NCBI GenBank assembly: GCA_041648305.1
Contig: JBAZPI010000004.1
Location: 1-30,698, forward strand
Direction of reading: 5' to 3'
Length of the DNA stretch: 30,698 nucleotides
Origin: JABILX01 sp041648305
GTDB lineage: Bacteria; Patescibacteriota; Gracilibacteria; UBA1369; LOWO2-01-FULL-3
The notes beneath the pieces were generated by a model, which had not been told where the DNA came from, did no database searches, and saw nothing but the letters and a program-made list of their open reading frames with translations. Numbering within the stretch: the stretch's first letter is position 1; every line of letters starts with the position of its first letter. A program made the position numbers and the translations under genes. Positions 7,166-14,020 of the stretch are shown in pieces.

Positions 7166-8473
7166 TTACGGAGCGAGTCGGTTGACTCCTCGGTACAAGT
7201 ACGTCGCCTCGCGAACGTTCTTCAGGCCGAGTATCGTCATGAGCATGCGAGTCAAGCCGAAGCCGTACCCGCCGTGCGACGGACACCCGTAGCGGAAGAA
7301 GTCCAGGTAGTACTGGATGGGTTCGAGCGCAAGCCCCTTCTCCTTGGCCTGTTCCACGAGGATTGCGTAGCGGTGTTCCCGTTGAGCTCCTGTCGTAACT
7401 TCGAGCCCCTTCCAGAGAAGGTCGAAGCTTTTGGTGAGATGGGGTTTGGTTTCGTGTCGCATGTGGTAGAACGGCCGTACTGTGGCCGGATAGTCGGTGA
7501 CAAAGACGAACTCATGGTTTGTCTTGTTGTGGAAGTGTTGGTGGAGAAGCCTTTCGCCCTCCGGATCCAGGTCACCCTTCTCGCCCCGTTCGATGTGGTG
7601 CCCCATTCGCTCGAGAATTTCGTACGCCTCCTTCATGGTGACTCGAGGGAAGGGGATTTTCGGCGCTACCACTTCGACGCCGAATTTGGATTTGATTTCG
7701 CCGCCCAACTCGTCTCGCGCCACCTGGAGGGCGTGCTGCAGCCAACGTTCCTCTAGACGCATCACGTCCTCGTGCGACTCGATCCAGGAAATCTCGACGT
7801 CGACGCTCGTGAATTCGGTGTCGTGACGGGTGGTGAATGACGGGTTGGCTCGAAATACGGGTCCGATCTCGAACACGCGGTCAAAGCCGGCCGCCATCGC
7901 CATCTGCTTGTAGAACTGAGGGCTCTGGGCGAGGTATGCATAGCGGTCGAAGTACGCCACGCGGAAGAGCTCGGCCCCGGATTCACTTGCGCCGCCCATG
8001 AACTTCGGGGAGTGGATCTCGATGAACCCCTCCGACCTCCAGAAGGAGCGCATGGCGTGTTCGAGGGCGGTCTGGAGTTTGAAGATGAGCAGGTTGCGCG
8101 GAGTACGCAGGTCAAGGAATCTCCAGTCCAGCCGTGCTTCGGGCGGCGAGTTCGCGTTCAGCGGCGGGGGGGAGTCGGCTCTCCCGACAACGGTGATCGA
8201 TTCAACGACTACCTCGAGCCCGCCGAACTTGATCGCCGGATTCAAAACCACCCTCCCGACAATCTCAATGACGCTCTCGGTGGTAAGGTTGTCGATGAGC
8301 GCGGTCATCTCAGGATTTGTCGCCTTTTCGTGAGACGCCTGCGCTCTTCCGGTGTGGTCGCGGATGATGAGAAACTGCATCTGTTTTTGGCTGCGCAATT
8401 TCTCCACCCATCCGCAAACCCGAACAGGATTCCCTTCAAGGGAACTGAGTTCCTCGATCAGCGTCCTTTCCAT
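7166..8473 (-). CDS. aspS: Aspartyl-tRNA synthetase, archaeal-type (Asp-tRNA(Asn/Asp) ligase)
   Basis: 435 residues from the ATG at 8473, set by a strong SD (AAGGGAGG, 6 bases away); an upstream in-frame ATG would lie on the wrong side of it. An OB-fold domain (about 14-100) precedes the class II core. Motif 2 is FEIGPVFRANPSFTTRHDTE near 201-220. FVTDYP and FYHMRHE segments follow, and motif 3 is GGYGFGLTRMLM near the end, with the short ending YLYRGVNRLAP. There is no GAD insertion, so it is of the archaeal/eukaryotic type rather than the usual bacterial AspRS. From memory, this subgroup is also scattered in actinobacteria and clostridia, where it is often non-discriminating. GC-rich, with a GGTTCAC/GTGAACC hairpin before the SD. 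It may be the only AspRS or a second, resistant copy. Confidence 0.88.
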   Translation of the reverse strand: MERTLIEELSSLEGNPVRVCGWVEKLRSQKQMQFLIIRDHTGRAQASHEKATNPEMTALIDNLTTESVIEIVGRVVLNPAIKFGGLEVVVESITVVGRADSPPPLNANSPPEARLDWRFLDLRTPRNLLIFKLQTALEHAMRSFWRSEGFIEIHSPKFMGGASESGAELFRVAYFDRYAYLAQSPQFYKQMAMAAGFDRVFEIGPVFRANPSFTTRHDTEFTSVDVEISWIESHEDVMRLEERWLQHALQVARDELGGEIKSKFGVEVVAPKIPFPRVTMKEAYEILERMGHHIERGEKGDLDPEGERLLHQHFHNKTNHEFVFVTDYPATVRPFYHMRHETKPHLTKSFDLLWKGLEVTTGAQREHRYAILVEQAKEKGLALEPIQYYLDFFRYGCPSHGGYGFGLTRMLMTILGLKNVREATYLYRGVNRLAP

Positions 8474-8487
8474 CGTGTCCTCCCTTT

Positions 8488-8530
8488 GGTTCACTGGCCG
8501 TGAACCATGGCTAAGAGCAATTGGTTGCTC
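8488..8530 (-). promoter_or_regulatory. Paired leader hairpins of aspS
   Basis: Two hairpins lie in the roughly 100-base leader: GGTTCAC/GTGAACC at 8488-8506, ending just before the SD, and GAGCAA/TTGCTC at 8515-8530. They could stabilise the mRNA or expose the ribosome site. No T-box consensus is present. Confidence 0.45.
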
Positions 8531-8581
8531 TAGTTTGTTGTCAAAGAATTTCGTTTTTAAGCGAGACCCAAAGGTCAGAAC

Positions 8582-8610
8582 ACTGTATCATCCATCGGAA
8601 TATTCGTCAA
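8582..8610 (-). promoter_or_regulatory. Promoter of aspS
   Basis: Minus strand: TTGACG at 8610-8605, a 17-base spacer, TACAGT at 8587-8582. Confidence 0.65.
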
Positions 8611-8733
8611 GGACAAATATATGTTCACTCTTGAGGCAGAGGAGGGAGTTGCAGAAGATATTTAGAAAAGTCGAAATTGTTGGAGAAAAAATAAAAAATA
8701 GTTTAAATACTACGTGTTATCGGCGCTCGCTCG

Positions 8734-8757
8734 GAAATGAAATCTCGATTTCATTTC
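8734..8757. repeat. Perfect 10-bp palindrome between transcription units
   Basis: GAAATGAAAT-CTCG-ATTTCATTTC lies between the aspS promoter and the next terminator. Apart from it, bases 8611-8772 show no gene or site I recognise. Confidence 0.5.
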
Positions 8758-8772
8758 TCTCACTCGCTTGAT

Positions 8773-8830
8773 AATAAAAAAAAGACCGACGGTTTTCTAG
8801 GCGTTTGTCACTTATCGCCATCCGTCGGTT
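8773..8830 (-). terminator. Terminator of lipoprotein copy 2 (duplicated element)
   Basis: ACCGACGG (8785-8792) pairs with CCGTCGGT (8822-8829). A GGCG/CGCC inner stem is possible. A run of A on the plus strand gives the T-tail. The same element is repeated at 10084-10142 behind the large lipoprotein gene. Confidence 0.85.
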
Positions 8831-8873
8831 TTTGCTGCCTCCCTCTAATCTCTGGCCAGACCAGTTCTGCTTG

Positions 8874-9278
8874 CTAGCGGCGATCGGCTTCCCATGACGC
8901 TTCGCAGCCTTCACAGGTATCACTGTTGTGTCTTCCACTTTCCATGTGGTTGGGTCCAACGAAGTCGCCAGTGATGACCTCGTCGTCTCTGCTTCGGCAA
9001 TGCGTAATGAAGGAGACGTGTCCCTCATCCGAGACTGAGACGTCGGTGAAGTTACAAAATGCGTCACCACCAGTTATGTTTGTAGTGTTTTGTCGGAAGT
9101 ACCAAGTACTTACTCCACCTCCCGTTGTTCCGTCTGTGTAATACAAGTGGAACCTCACGTTCCACTCCCCCGTGATGTCGAAGCAGGATCCGTTGGCACA
9201 GTCGCCGCTGTCGTCGGAACAACTGGTGATGAGCCCGAGTCCGAGCACCACCATCGCGATCCCCAAGTACTTACTCAT
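8874..9278 (-). CDS. Small lipoprotein, copy 2: signal plus C-terminal domain only
   Basis: 134 residues. The signal MSKYLGIAMVVLGLGLITSC has a lipobox with Cys20 and a near-identical start to the two large lipoproteins. Instead of Ig repeats it goes straight into one domain of about 105 residues. That domain resembles the C-terminal domain of the 601-residue lipoprotein: GEWNVRFHLYYTDG versus GTWCLAYRDG, a central Cys-Asn(F/Y)T segment, then ISxxCxxxD-type and G(D/T)xxGP-like turns, ending in a short Cys/Trp-rich strand. It looks like a compact beta fold with paired cysteines and I know no name for it. SD GGAGG. Promoter, leader and terminator are shared with the paralogues. A surface-anchored location is inferred. 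Confidence 0.82.
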   Translation of the reverse strand: MSKYLGIAMVVLGLGLITSCSDDSGDCANGSCFDITGEWNVRFHLYYTDGTTGGGVSTWYFRQNTTNITGGDAFCNFTDVSVSDEGHVSFITHCRSRDDEVITGDFVGPNHMESGRHNSDTCEGCEASWEADRR

Positions 9279-9349
9279 CTTCTAGAACCTCCTTCTTCCC
9301 GCCCTCTCGCGGGACAAACGGCGCACCTTGCGCCGCTTTTTCTAATTTA

Positions 9350-9377
9350 AATCTACGCTATTTTGAGATTTTGTCAA
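9350..9377 (-). promoter_or_regulatory. Promoter of lipoprotein copy 2
   Basis: Minus strand: TTGACA at 9377-9372, a 16-base spacer, TAGATT at 9355-9350. The similarity to copy 1 continues some 45 bases further upstream, past the -35. Confidence 0.7.
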
Positions 9378-9460
9378 GGTCCACTAACTTTACAAACATT
9401 ATTTTAAAAAAATGAAATTTTTTTTACGCCCCTTACCCCCAGGGGAGAGGGGATTTTAAT

Positions 9461-9488
9461 TTGACACTCGCCTTTTCTTTGATATACT
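9461..9488 (+). promoter_or_regulatory. Promoter of the 99-residue protein gene
   Basis: TTGACA at 9461-9466, a 16-base spacer, TATACT at 9483-9488. The start codon follows 28 bases later. Confidence 0.75.
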
Positions 9489-9516
9489 TAAACTATAATC
9501 ATTATTTTTTGTATTT

Positions 9517-9816
9517 ATGCTTACTCAAGAGGATTTAAAAAATATTGGCGTAGAATTGGGAAAAGTAATTGAACAAAACATCACCCCGGCTATGGATTCT
9601 TTACAAAACCAAATTGAGCACGTCGGAAATCAGATGATCACTAAAGATTATCTTGATGATAAGTTGGAAGAACACCACGGCAACATGATCATTCTAATGC
9701 GAAAAGGAGATACGAAACTTTTGCGTTTAGTTGAGTTATTAAAAGAGAAAAATGTTTTGAATGATGAAGAGGCAAAATCGTTGTTGACCATGGAACCCTT
9801 CCCCAAATTAGTTTAA
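9517..9816 (+). CDS. Small helical protein of unknown function
   Basis: 99 residues, AT-rich, soluble, with a strongly predicted helical pattern. An acidic N-terminal helix (LTQEDLKNIGVELGKVIEQN) leads into a long heptad-like stretch (about 25-85) suggestive of a coiled coil. Such short coiled-coil proteins are common in CPR genomes, but I do not recognise this one. It has its own promoter and a strong terminator, and there is no SD before the ATG. No signal peptide or catalytic motif is visible. Confidence 0.75.
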   Translation: MLTQEDLKNIGVELGKVIEQNITPAMDSLQNQIEHVGNQMITKDYLDDKLEEHHGNMIILMRKGDTKLLRLVELLKEKNVLNDEEAKSLLTMEPFPKLV

Positions 9817-9845
9817 CAATTTTTTGAGTAAGATTTTTAGTAAAG

Positions 9846-9877
9846 GACAGTCCAGTTAAGTAAGGACTGTCTTTTTT
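9846..9877 (+). terminator. Terminator of the 99-residue protein gene
   Basis: GACAGTCC/GGACTGTC 8-bp stem with a 10-base loop, followed by TTTTTT. Confidence 0.85.
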
Positions 9878-9920
9878 ACCCTGACAAACATTATTAAATT
9901 AATTATTAAATCTAAAATTT

Positions 9921-10076
9921 ATGTACGTCTCTAAATGCGACAAGTGTATGAAGGAAATAAAAGATAAAAAAATAACTGTAGATTTTAATCGTTCTATAAG
10001 GGTAGATTTGTGCGAAAGATGTGGCGAGCCGGTTATTTTATTTTTAAAGAAATCAAAATTGTTGGAGAATAAGTAA
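9921..10076 (+). CDS. 51-residue zinc-ribbon protein
   Basis: A short reading frame of 51 residues beginning MYVSKCDKCMKEIKDKK. Two CxxC knuckles (CDKC near 6-9 and CERCGEP near 31-34) are separated by a short beta-like stretch, the layout of a single zinc ribbon. It ends in a Lys/Leu-rich tail. AT-rich, with no SD. Paired CxxC motifs with normal spacing in so short a frame argue for a real gene. The role (DNA, RNA or protein contact) is unknown. Confidence 0.65.
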   Translation: MYVSKCDKCMKEIKDKKITVDFNRSIRVDLCERCGEPVILFLKKSKLLENK

Positions 10077-10083
10077 ATTTTTT

Positions 10084-10142
10084 AAATAAAAAAAGACCGA
10101 CGGTTTTTTAGGCGTTTGTCACTTGTCGCCATCCGTCGGTTT
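10084..10142 (-). terminator. Terminator of the 601-residue lipoprotein (duplicated element)
   Basis: ACCGACGG (10096-10103) pairs with CCGTCGGT (10133-10140), with T-run on the minus strand. Nearly identical to 8773-8830. A CCAGAC/GTCTGG hairpin lies between it and the stop. Confidence 0.85.
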
Positions 10143-10190
10143 TTGCTACCTCCTTCTAATCTCTGGCCAGACCTATGTCTGGTTTCGTCT

Positions 10191-11996
10191 CTACGGGCAG
10201 CCGGTGAACCAAGTACCCGAAGCACCTCCATCCTCGTACCACGTTCCCGACATGTATGGGGCGGGGGTGGATGTATAGGTGCCGATTAGGGTTCGGTCAA
10301 CGATAGCGCAGTCTCGTAGGAGGGAGACAGCGCCGGCTTCGTTGATATCGCCAGTGTAGTTGCAGACGTCGCCCGACTCTCCGTATGTGATAGAGCAGTC
10401 GGTTTGCTCGAGCCACACATTGAAGCGTTCCACTACTCCTGTTGCACCGTCACGATATGCAAGACACCATGTACCGCCGATGAACGGGCACTCTGGACAG
10501 ATCAAGTCCTCGTCCGTCAGGCCGTCGCAGTCGTCATCCAGGTCGTTGCAGATTTCGACGGGCGGCGGGCATACCCCCCAGGCGCATGCTGAAGAACATA
10601 ATTGCGTCGATGAGGACCCACAGCTCGTCGTGCACGCTCTCATCATCCCCGTTCGGCATTCGAAATCCTCGTCAGTCGAGCCATCGCAGTCATCGTCCAA
10701 TTCGTTGCAAACCTCCATGGGTTCGAGTATTACCGTGACGGTATCGGCGGCAGTCCAGCCCGCTCGATCGGTCGCTTCGGCCTCGATTGCGACATTGGTG
10801 TCGCACTCCGCTGCCTCAGGGAAGTCGAGCGGCCACTCGAATGGCGCTTCGCTGTCTGTGAACGATCGCGACAGGCCGCCGGTTGCCGTGAAGACCACGC
10901 TTGCTACCGACAGGTTGTCGGTTGCGTTGGCGGTGACGACCCGCGTACCGGAAACCGTCTCGCCGTCTGACGGAGCCGTGATGGTGATCGTCGGCGGTGT
11001 CCGGTCGACGTCCACTTCGAGTGAGGTCTCCGCACTTTGCTGGTCCGCCGTATCCGTGGCTTCCGCCCGGACGAGGTGCGGGCCCTCCGTGAAGTCGGCC
11101 GTGTGCCAGACGCCTTCGAAGGGCGTCGTGACGTCTTCCCAAATCATGCCGGCATCCACGAACACGCGTACGCGAATGACGCCGATGTCGTCTGATGCGT
11201 TCACGCGCACCGTGATGTCGCCGTAGACGTAGCTGCCGTCCGCGGGTTCCACGATCACGGCTGTTGGCAAATTGTCGCAGGCGCCTCCGGCGTTTTCCAC
11301 GGTAACGCTCACCGTGTGCCGCGCTTCCTGTCCGCCGATGTCTCGGGCTGTGGCAGTGAGGACGTGTTCTCCGTCCGTGAGGCCCGTGGTGTTCCACTCC
11401 GCTTGGTAGGGAGCGTTCGTGTCGGTTCCGAGAGAGACGTGGTCAACTTGAAACTCCACTTCGGCGATGTCGTCTTCTCCCGTGGCCGTTGCTTCGACGT
11501 TCAGCATTCCGCAAACGCTCGCGCCCGCAGTGGGGTAGACGATGCGGACGCGCGGGGGACAGTCGGTCGCCGTACGGCACTCGGCGCGGACGTCGACTTC
11601 GACGGTCACTGATGCGGTCTGCTCGGCGATGTCCGTCACGCGAGCCGTGAGGGTATGGTTACCGCTCACGATTCCGCTTGTGTCCCACGACGAGGTGTAC
11701 GGTTCCTCGGTCAACGTTGCGAAGGTCACGCCATCCACATCCAAGGTCGCCTCGCGGATACCGCAGCGATCGACGACCGAGATCTCCACCGTCTGGTTCC
11801 CGGTCACTTCCGCGCCGTCCGTCGGCCGAACGAAGGCGACAACCGGCGCCGGGTCGTCGGAACTGCAGGACGATCCGTCCGCCTCGCCGTCGACATCCCC
11901 GACGGTCGTGTCCTGGTCCGTGCCGCCACCGTCGTCCGAACAGCTGGCGAAGAGTCCGAGCACGAGCGCCATCGCGATCCCCAAGTACTTCGTCAT
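10191..11996 (-). CDS. Large lipoprotein: Ig-like repeats, MopE-type motifs, C-terminal domain
   Basis: 601 residues. Lipobox LFASC (Cys19) is followed by an Asp/Gly/Ser linker. About four Ig-like domains come next (roughly 45-135, 145-235, 240-335, 335-430), each opening with an I-x-P-x-(D/S)-G-type strand and ending in an E(A/V)xAxD-like strand. Two MopE-type metal-binding motifs follow (CNELDDDCDGSTDED and CNDLDDDCDGLTDED), split by a Cys-rich segment. Last comes a domain of about 100 residues shared with the 134-residue lipoprotein. The Asp clusters probably bind calcium or copper. The architecture resembles myxobacterial/deltaproteobacterial surface proteins. GC-rich, strong SD (AAGAAGGAGG). 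An extracellular binding or attachment role is inferred, perhaps to host cells. Confidence 0.88.
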   Translation of the reverse strand: MTKYLGIAMALVLGLFASCSDDGGGTDQDTTVGDVDGEADGSSCSSDDPAPVVAFVRPTDGAEVTGNQTVEISVVDRCGIREATLDVDGVTFATLTEEPYTSSWDTSGIVSGNHTLTARVTDIAEQTASVTVEVDVRAECRTATDCPPRVRIVYPTAGASVCGMLNVEATATGEDDIAEVEFQVDHVSLGTDTNAPYQAEWNTTGLTDGEHVLTATARDIGGQEARHTVSVTVENAGGACDNLPTAVIVEPADGSYVYGDITVRVNASDDIGVIRVRVFVDAGMIWEDVTTPFEGVWHTADFTEGPHLVRAEATDTADQQSAETSLEVDVDRTPPTITITAPSDGETVSGTRVVTANATDNLSVASVVFTATGGLSRSFTDSEAPFEWPLDFPEAAECDTNVAIEAEATDRAGWTAADTVTVILEPMEVCNELDDDCDGSTDEDFECRTGMMRACTTSCGSSSTQLCSSACAWGVCPPPVEICNDLDDDCDGLTDEDLICPECPFIGGTWCLAYRDGATGVVERFNVWLEQTDCSITYGESGDVCNYTGDINEAGAVSLLRDCAIVDRTLIGTYTSTPAPYMSGTWYEDGGASGTWFTGCP

Positions 11997-12094
11997 TTCC
12001 CGACCCTCCTTCTTCCCGCCCTCTCGCGGGATAAACGACGCACCCTGCGCCGCTTTTTCTAATTTAAATCTACGCTATTTTGAGATTTTGTCAA
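11516..12094. repeat. Long direct repeat with 1-579
   Basis: Covers the N-terminal coding part, leader and promoter of the 601-residue lipoprotein gene. It aligns over an equal length with the left end of the window, and similarity drops just upstream of the -35. Confidence 0.9.
12067..12094 (-). promoter_or_regulatory. Promoter of the 601-residue lipoprotein gene
   Basis: Minus strand: TTGACA at 12094-12089, a 16-base spacer, TAGATT at 12072-12067. Same hexamers as copy 2. Confidence 0.7.
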
Positions 12095-12138
12095 GGATTG
12101 TTGCGTTCATCTACCAATTGATCTTTAAGTCGTAGCCA

Positions 12139-12167
12139 TTGATTTTTAATGTTTATTTAATTAAGAT
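12139..12167 (+). promoter_or_regulatory. Promoter of the 148-residue lipoprotein gene
   Basis: TTGATT at 12139-12144, a 17-base spacer, TAAGAT at 12162-12167. The TATTTAATTAAGAT core is also found at the promoter of the GC-rich gene at 24743. The leader ends in a GCCC/GGGC hairpin next to the SD. Confidence 0.65.
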
Positions 12168-12260
12168 GAAACTAGATGATCCTGGTGAGAGAAGTGTTCC
12201 TTAACAAAATCTCCGGGGGTGTGTCTCTGGAGTACAGCCCGATAAGGGCAGGAGGAGATC

Positions 12261-12707
12261 ATGGGCAAGGTAAAGGTCGTGGAAATGGTCGTTGCACTTG
12301 TTGTGCTCGGCGTACTTTTCGGCTGCGGGAATGATAGCAACGAGCGCTGCTACGCGACAAGCGAATGCGCTTCGGGCTACACTTGTGAGAACGGTTTCTG
12401 TCGGGAGGGGAGTCACGGCTCGGAGAGGATGGCGAGTTCTGGCGGCAATCAGCCGCCCACCTGCTATTGGACCGGGGCCACCTCCTACGTCACGATGTCG
12501 CAGAACTACCTCCAGTGGAGTTGTCTCGATCCGGAAAGCGACGTCATCGCAAGTTGCTTGGTTGGGCTTGATGGTCCGCCAAGCATCGCCTACTCTCGCT
12601 TCGACTACTTCTGGCGAGATTTTCTGCCGGGGGTTCACACCTTCAAGGTCACCTGTCGAGACGCGAGAGGCGCTTTGCGCCGAGGCAACATTTTTCAATT
12701 TCGCTGA
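12261..12707 (+). CDS. Lipoprotein with Cys-rich N-terminus
   Basis: 148 residues. A signal sequence with lipobox VLFGC (Cys22) is followed by a six-Cys knot-like segment CYATSECASGYTCENGFC. A Ser/Gly linker leads into a domain of about 75 residues with a single Ig-like pattern, from PPTCYWTG to GVHTFKVTCRD. The strong SD (AGGAGGAG) and GC-rich coding match the other lipoproteins of the window, but the signal sequence is different, so it is not another copy of that family. C-x-x-x-x-x-C-x-x-G-x-x-C arrays of this kind are frequent in deltaproteobacterial lipoproteins. Function unknown; a cell-surface position is inferred. Confidence 0.8.
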   Translation: MGKVKVVEMVVALVVLGVLFGCGNDSNERCYATSECASGYTCENGFCREGSHGSERMASSGGNQPPTCYWTGATSYVTMSQNYLQWSCLDPESDVIASCLVGLDGPPSIAYSRFDYFWRDFLPGVHTFKVTCRDARGALRRGNIFQFR

Positions 12708-12763
12708 ATGTAAAACTTGGCGGTGTTTTCTAGACGAAGTTCGAACATTTTTTGACGAAAATC

Positions 12764-12900
12764 CTGAATAAGGAATTTTGCCTTTTTATTCAGCTCGGGC
12801 GGGCTAAAGAATAAGAAACAAAAGAAAACGATAAAGGAATAACGCTTGTCCCACCATCCAATGTGCGCGTTATGTCAGAGGCATTCCCTAATTTTTGTTG
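12764..12900. other. Structured non-coding stretch before the biosynthetic operon
   Basis: Contains CTGAATAA/TTATTCAG (12764-12793), a likely weak terminator of the lipoprotein gene. A second candidate fold has GGAAT...ATTCC enclosing AACGC...GCGTT (about 12836-12888), followed by a short T-run. It may be a terminator or a small structured RNA. No gene is seen here. Confidence 0.35.
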
Positions 12901-12926
12901 ACTAAATACTAAAAATTTTATATGCT
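12898..12926 (+). promoter_or_regulatory. Promoter of the biosynthetic operon
   Basis: TTGACT at 12898-12903, a 17-base spacer, TATGCT at 12921-12926. It precedes the XRE gene by about 50 bases. No other convincing promoter is seen before the downstream genes. Confidence 0.6.
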
Positions 12927-12980
12927 AACAAGCAGTTATATAATTTTCTGTATCCATACTAACTATAATAGTAAAACTAT

Positions 12981-13196
12981 ATGAATATGTCTAAAGAAGA
13001 ATCCATAATTGGAGACAATATAAAGAAATACCGAAACAAACTCGGTATTTCTCAAGATGTTTTATCTAAAAAAGCAAACCTAGCCTTTCATACAATCGCT
13101 AAGATCGAGGCTGGCTCTACCCCGAATCCTACTATTAATACAGTCAAAAAAATTGTAGACGTTCTTGGTGTTTCGCTTGATGACTTAATGAAATAA
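12981..13196 (+). CDS. XRE-family helix-turn-helix regulator
   Basis: 71 residues, a stand-alone HTH_3 domain: IGDNIKKYRNKLGISQDVLSKK, then the recognition-helix region NLAFHTIAKIEAGST and NPTINTVKKIVDVLGVSLDDLM. Proteins of this size act as repressors of their own or adjacent operons. An in-frame ATG two codons downstream is an alternative start. It is the first gene of a run in which all later genes are separated by less than 25 bases or overlap, so it probably regulates the phenylalanine-reductase-like pathway behind it. No clear operator is visible in the promoter. Confidence 0.88.
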   Translation: MNMSKEESIIGDNIKKYRNKLGISQDVLSKKANLAFHTIAKIEAGSTPNPTINTVKKIVDVLGVSLDDLMK

Positions 13197-13218
13197 GGGT
13201 TTTACTAATTTTAAAACC

Positions 13219-13338
13219 ATGAATATTAAGAAGGTTTTACCGTCAAAATTCGATAAAAGCAAATTAATGGGGATTATAGTTTCAGTTAATCTCTTTGCTT
13301 GTGTGTGTTTGTATAATTCAATTAAACAACAGTATTAA
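13219..13338 (+). CDS. 39-residue membrane peptide
   Basis: A short frame in the 152-base gap between the XRE gene and the kinase gene: MNIKKVLPSKFDKSKLMGII then a hydrophobic VSVNLFACVCLY segment and a short polar tail. It has a basic N-terminus and one probable membrane span. It begins 22 bases after the XRE stop and ends 10 bases before the kinase start, which fits a real operon gene. It might be a toxin-like peptide, a membrane anchor or a precursor peptide. No family is recognised, and a chance frame cannot be excluded. Confidence 0.45.
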   Translation: MNIKKVLPSKFDKSKLMGIIVSVNLFACVCLYNSIKQQY

Positions 13339-13348
13339 ACCTAAATCT

Positions 13349-14020
13349 ATGAATTGTAGCCAAACACAAAATAATGAAGAATCAGCATTTTTTTTGCCAT
13401 TAGGTAATATAAAAAAAGAAATTAATAGTAGTATTCCGTTCGTTTTAATTTTAAACGGAACTTCAAGTGCAGGTAAAAGTTGTATCTCTGATATTTTGCT
13501 GGAAAAAATTAATACACTGAACATATTTTCCCTAAGCATCGATACTTTTGTTAATATGTTGCCAGAACGTCTTGTTGGAGAGACAGAAGAATCCTCCGCT
13601 GGTTTCCAGTTCTATTTAAAAAGAGGCGCACTTAATATAAGGGTAGGCAAGCAGGGTGATCGGATAATCCAGCAGATGCATAATGTCGCCGAAAGTTTAC
13701 TGCGGTCTGGATCCAACATCATAATCGACCACGTTGTTCTTACTAAGTCTTGGGCAGACGAGTTAGAAAATTTGCGTAAAACCGGTGCGAAAATAATTTA
13801 CGTATTAATTACTTGTGGTATTGAAGAATTGAAAAGACGGGAGAATTCCCGAGGCGATCGCCGTATCGGTCTAGCTGATGGGTTAAAACACGTTGAAGAT
13901 AAGATTCAGCATTATGATCTTGTGGTCGACACCACATCGTGCTCGTTAAACGAGGCATCAGAAATGATTTTGCAATATTTGGCTTTCGAAAAATCAAGTC
14001 AACACAATATCAAATTATGA
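13349..14020 (+). CDS. Chloramphenicol-phosphotransferase-like kinase
   Basis: 223 residues from the ATG at 13349; a TTG further upstream would add a meaningless extension. P-loop GTSSAGKS (about 37-44) follows the strand FVLILN, as in CPT (Streptomyces venezuelae chloramphenicol 3'-O-phosphotransferase, form NGGSSAGKS). The catalytic-Asp segment is SIDTFVNMLPERL. A second acidic strand (NIIIDHVVL) corresponds to the family's later substrate-site strand. CPT-type enzymes phosphorylate primary hydroxyls of small molecules. Its stop overlaps the next start (ATGA), so the two are translationally coupled. In this setting it could phosphorylate the alcohol or amine product of the reductase, either as tailoring or as self-protection. 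Confidence 0.82.
   Translation: MNCSQTQNNEESAFFLPLGNIKKEINSSIPFVLILNGTSSAGKSCISDILLEKINTLNIFSLSIDTFVNMLPERLVGETEESSAGFQFYLKRGALNIRVGKQGDRIIQQMHNVAESLLRSGSNIIIDHVVLTKSWADELENLRKTGAKIIYVLITCGIEELKRRENSRGDRRIGLADGLKHVEDKIQHYDLVVDTTSCSLNEASEMILQYLAFEKSSQHNIKL

Noticed and set aside
7850..7872. FRAN in place of the common FRAE in motif 2 of AspRS, as a sign of an inactive synthetase
   Set aside because: As far as I recall, the FR-A-(N/D)-PSF pattern is normal for this archaeal-type AspRS subgroup, and the other motifs are intact.
8474..8575. T-box riboswitch controlling aspS
   Set aside because: Hairpins are present in the leader but there is no GGGTGGNACC-type consensus and no terminator/antiterminator pair.
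10360..11226. A 288-residue Ser/Thr-rich frame on the plus strand
   Set aside because: Antisense of the Ig-like lipoprotein; its low-complexity composition is what the complement of Asp/Glu/Thr codons gives.
1..12100. Integron cassette array as explanation of the alternating single genes
   Set aside because: No integrase or attC-like imperfect palindromes at gene boundaries; genes have their own promoters and differing orientations.
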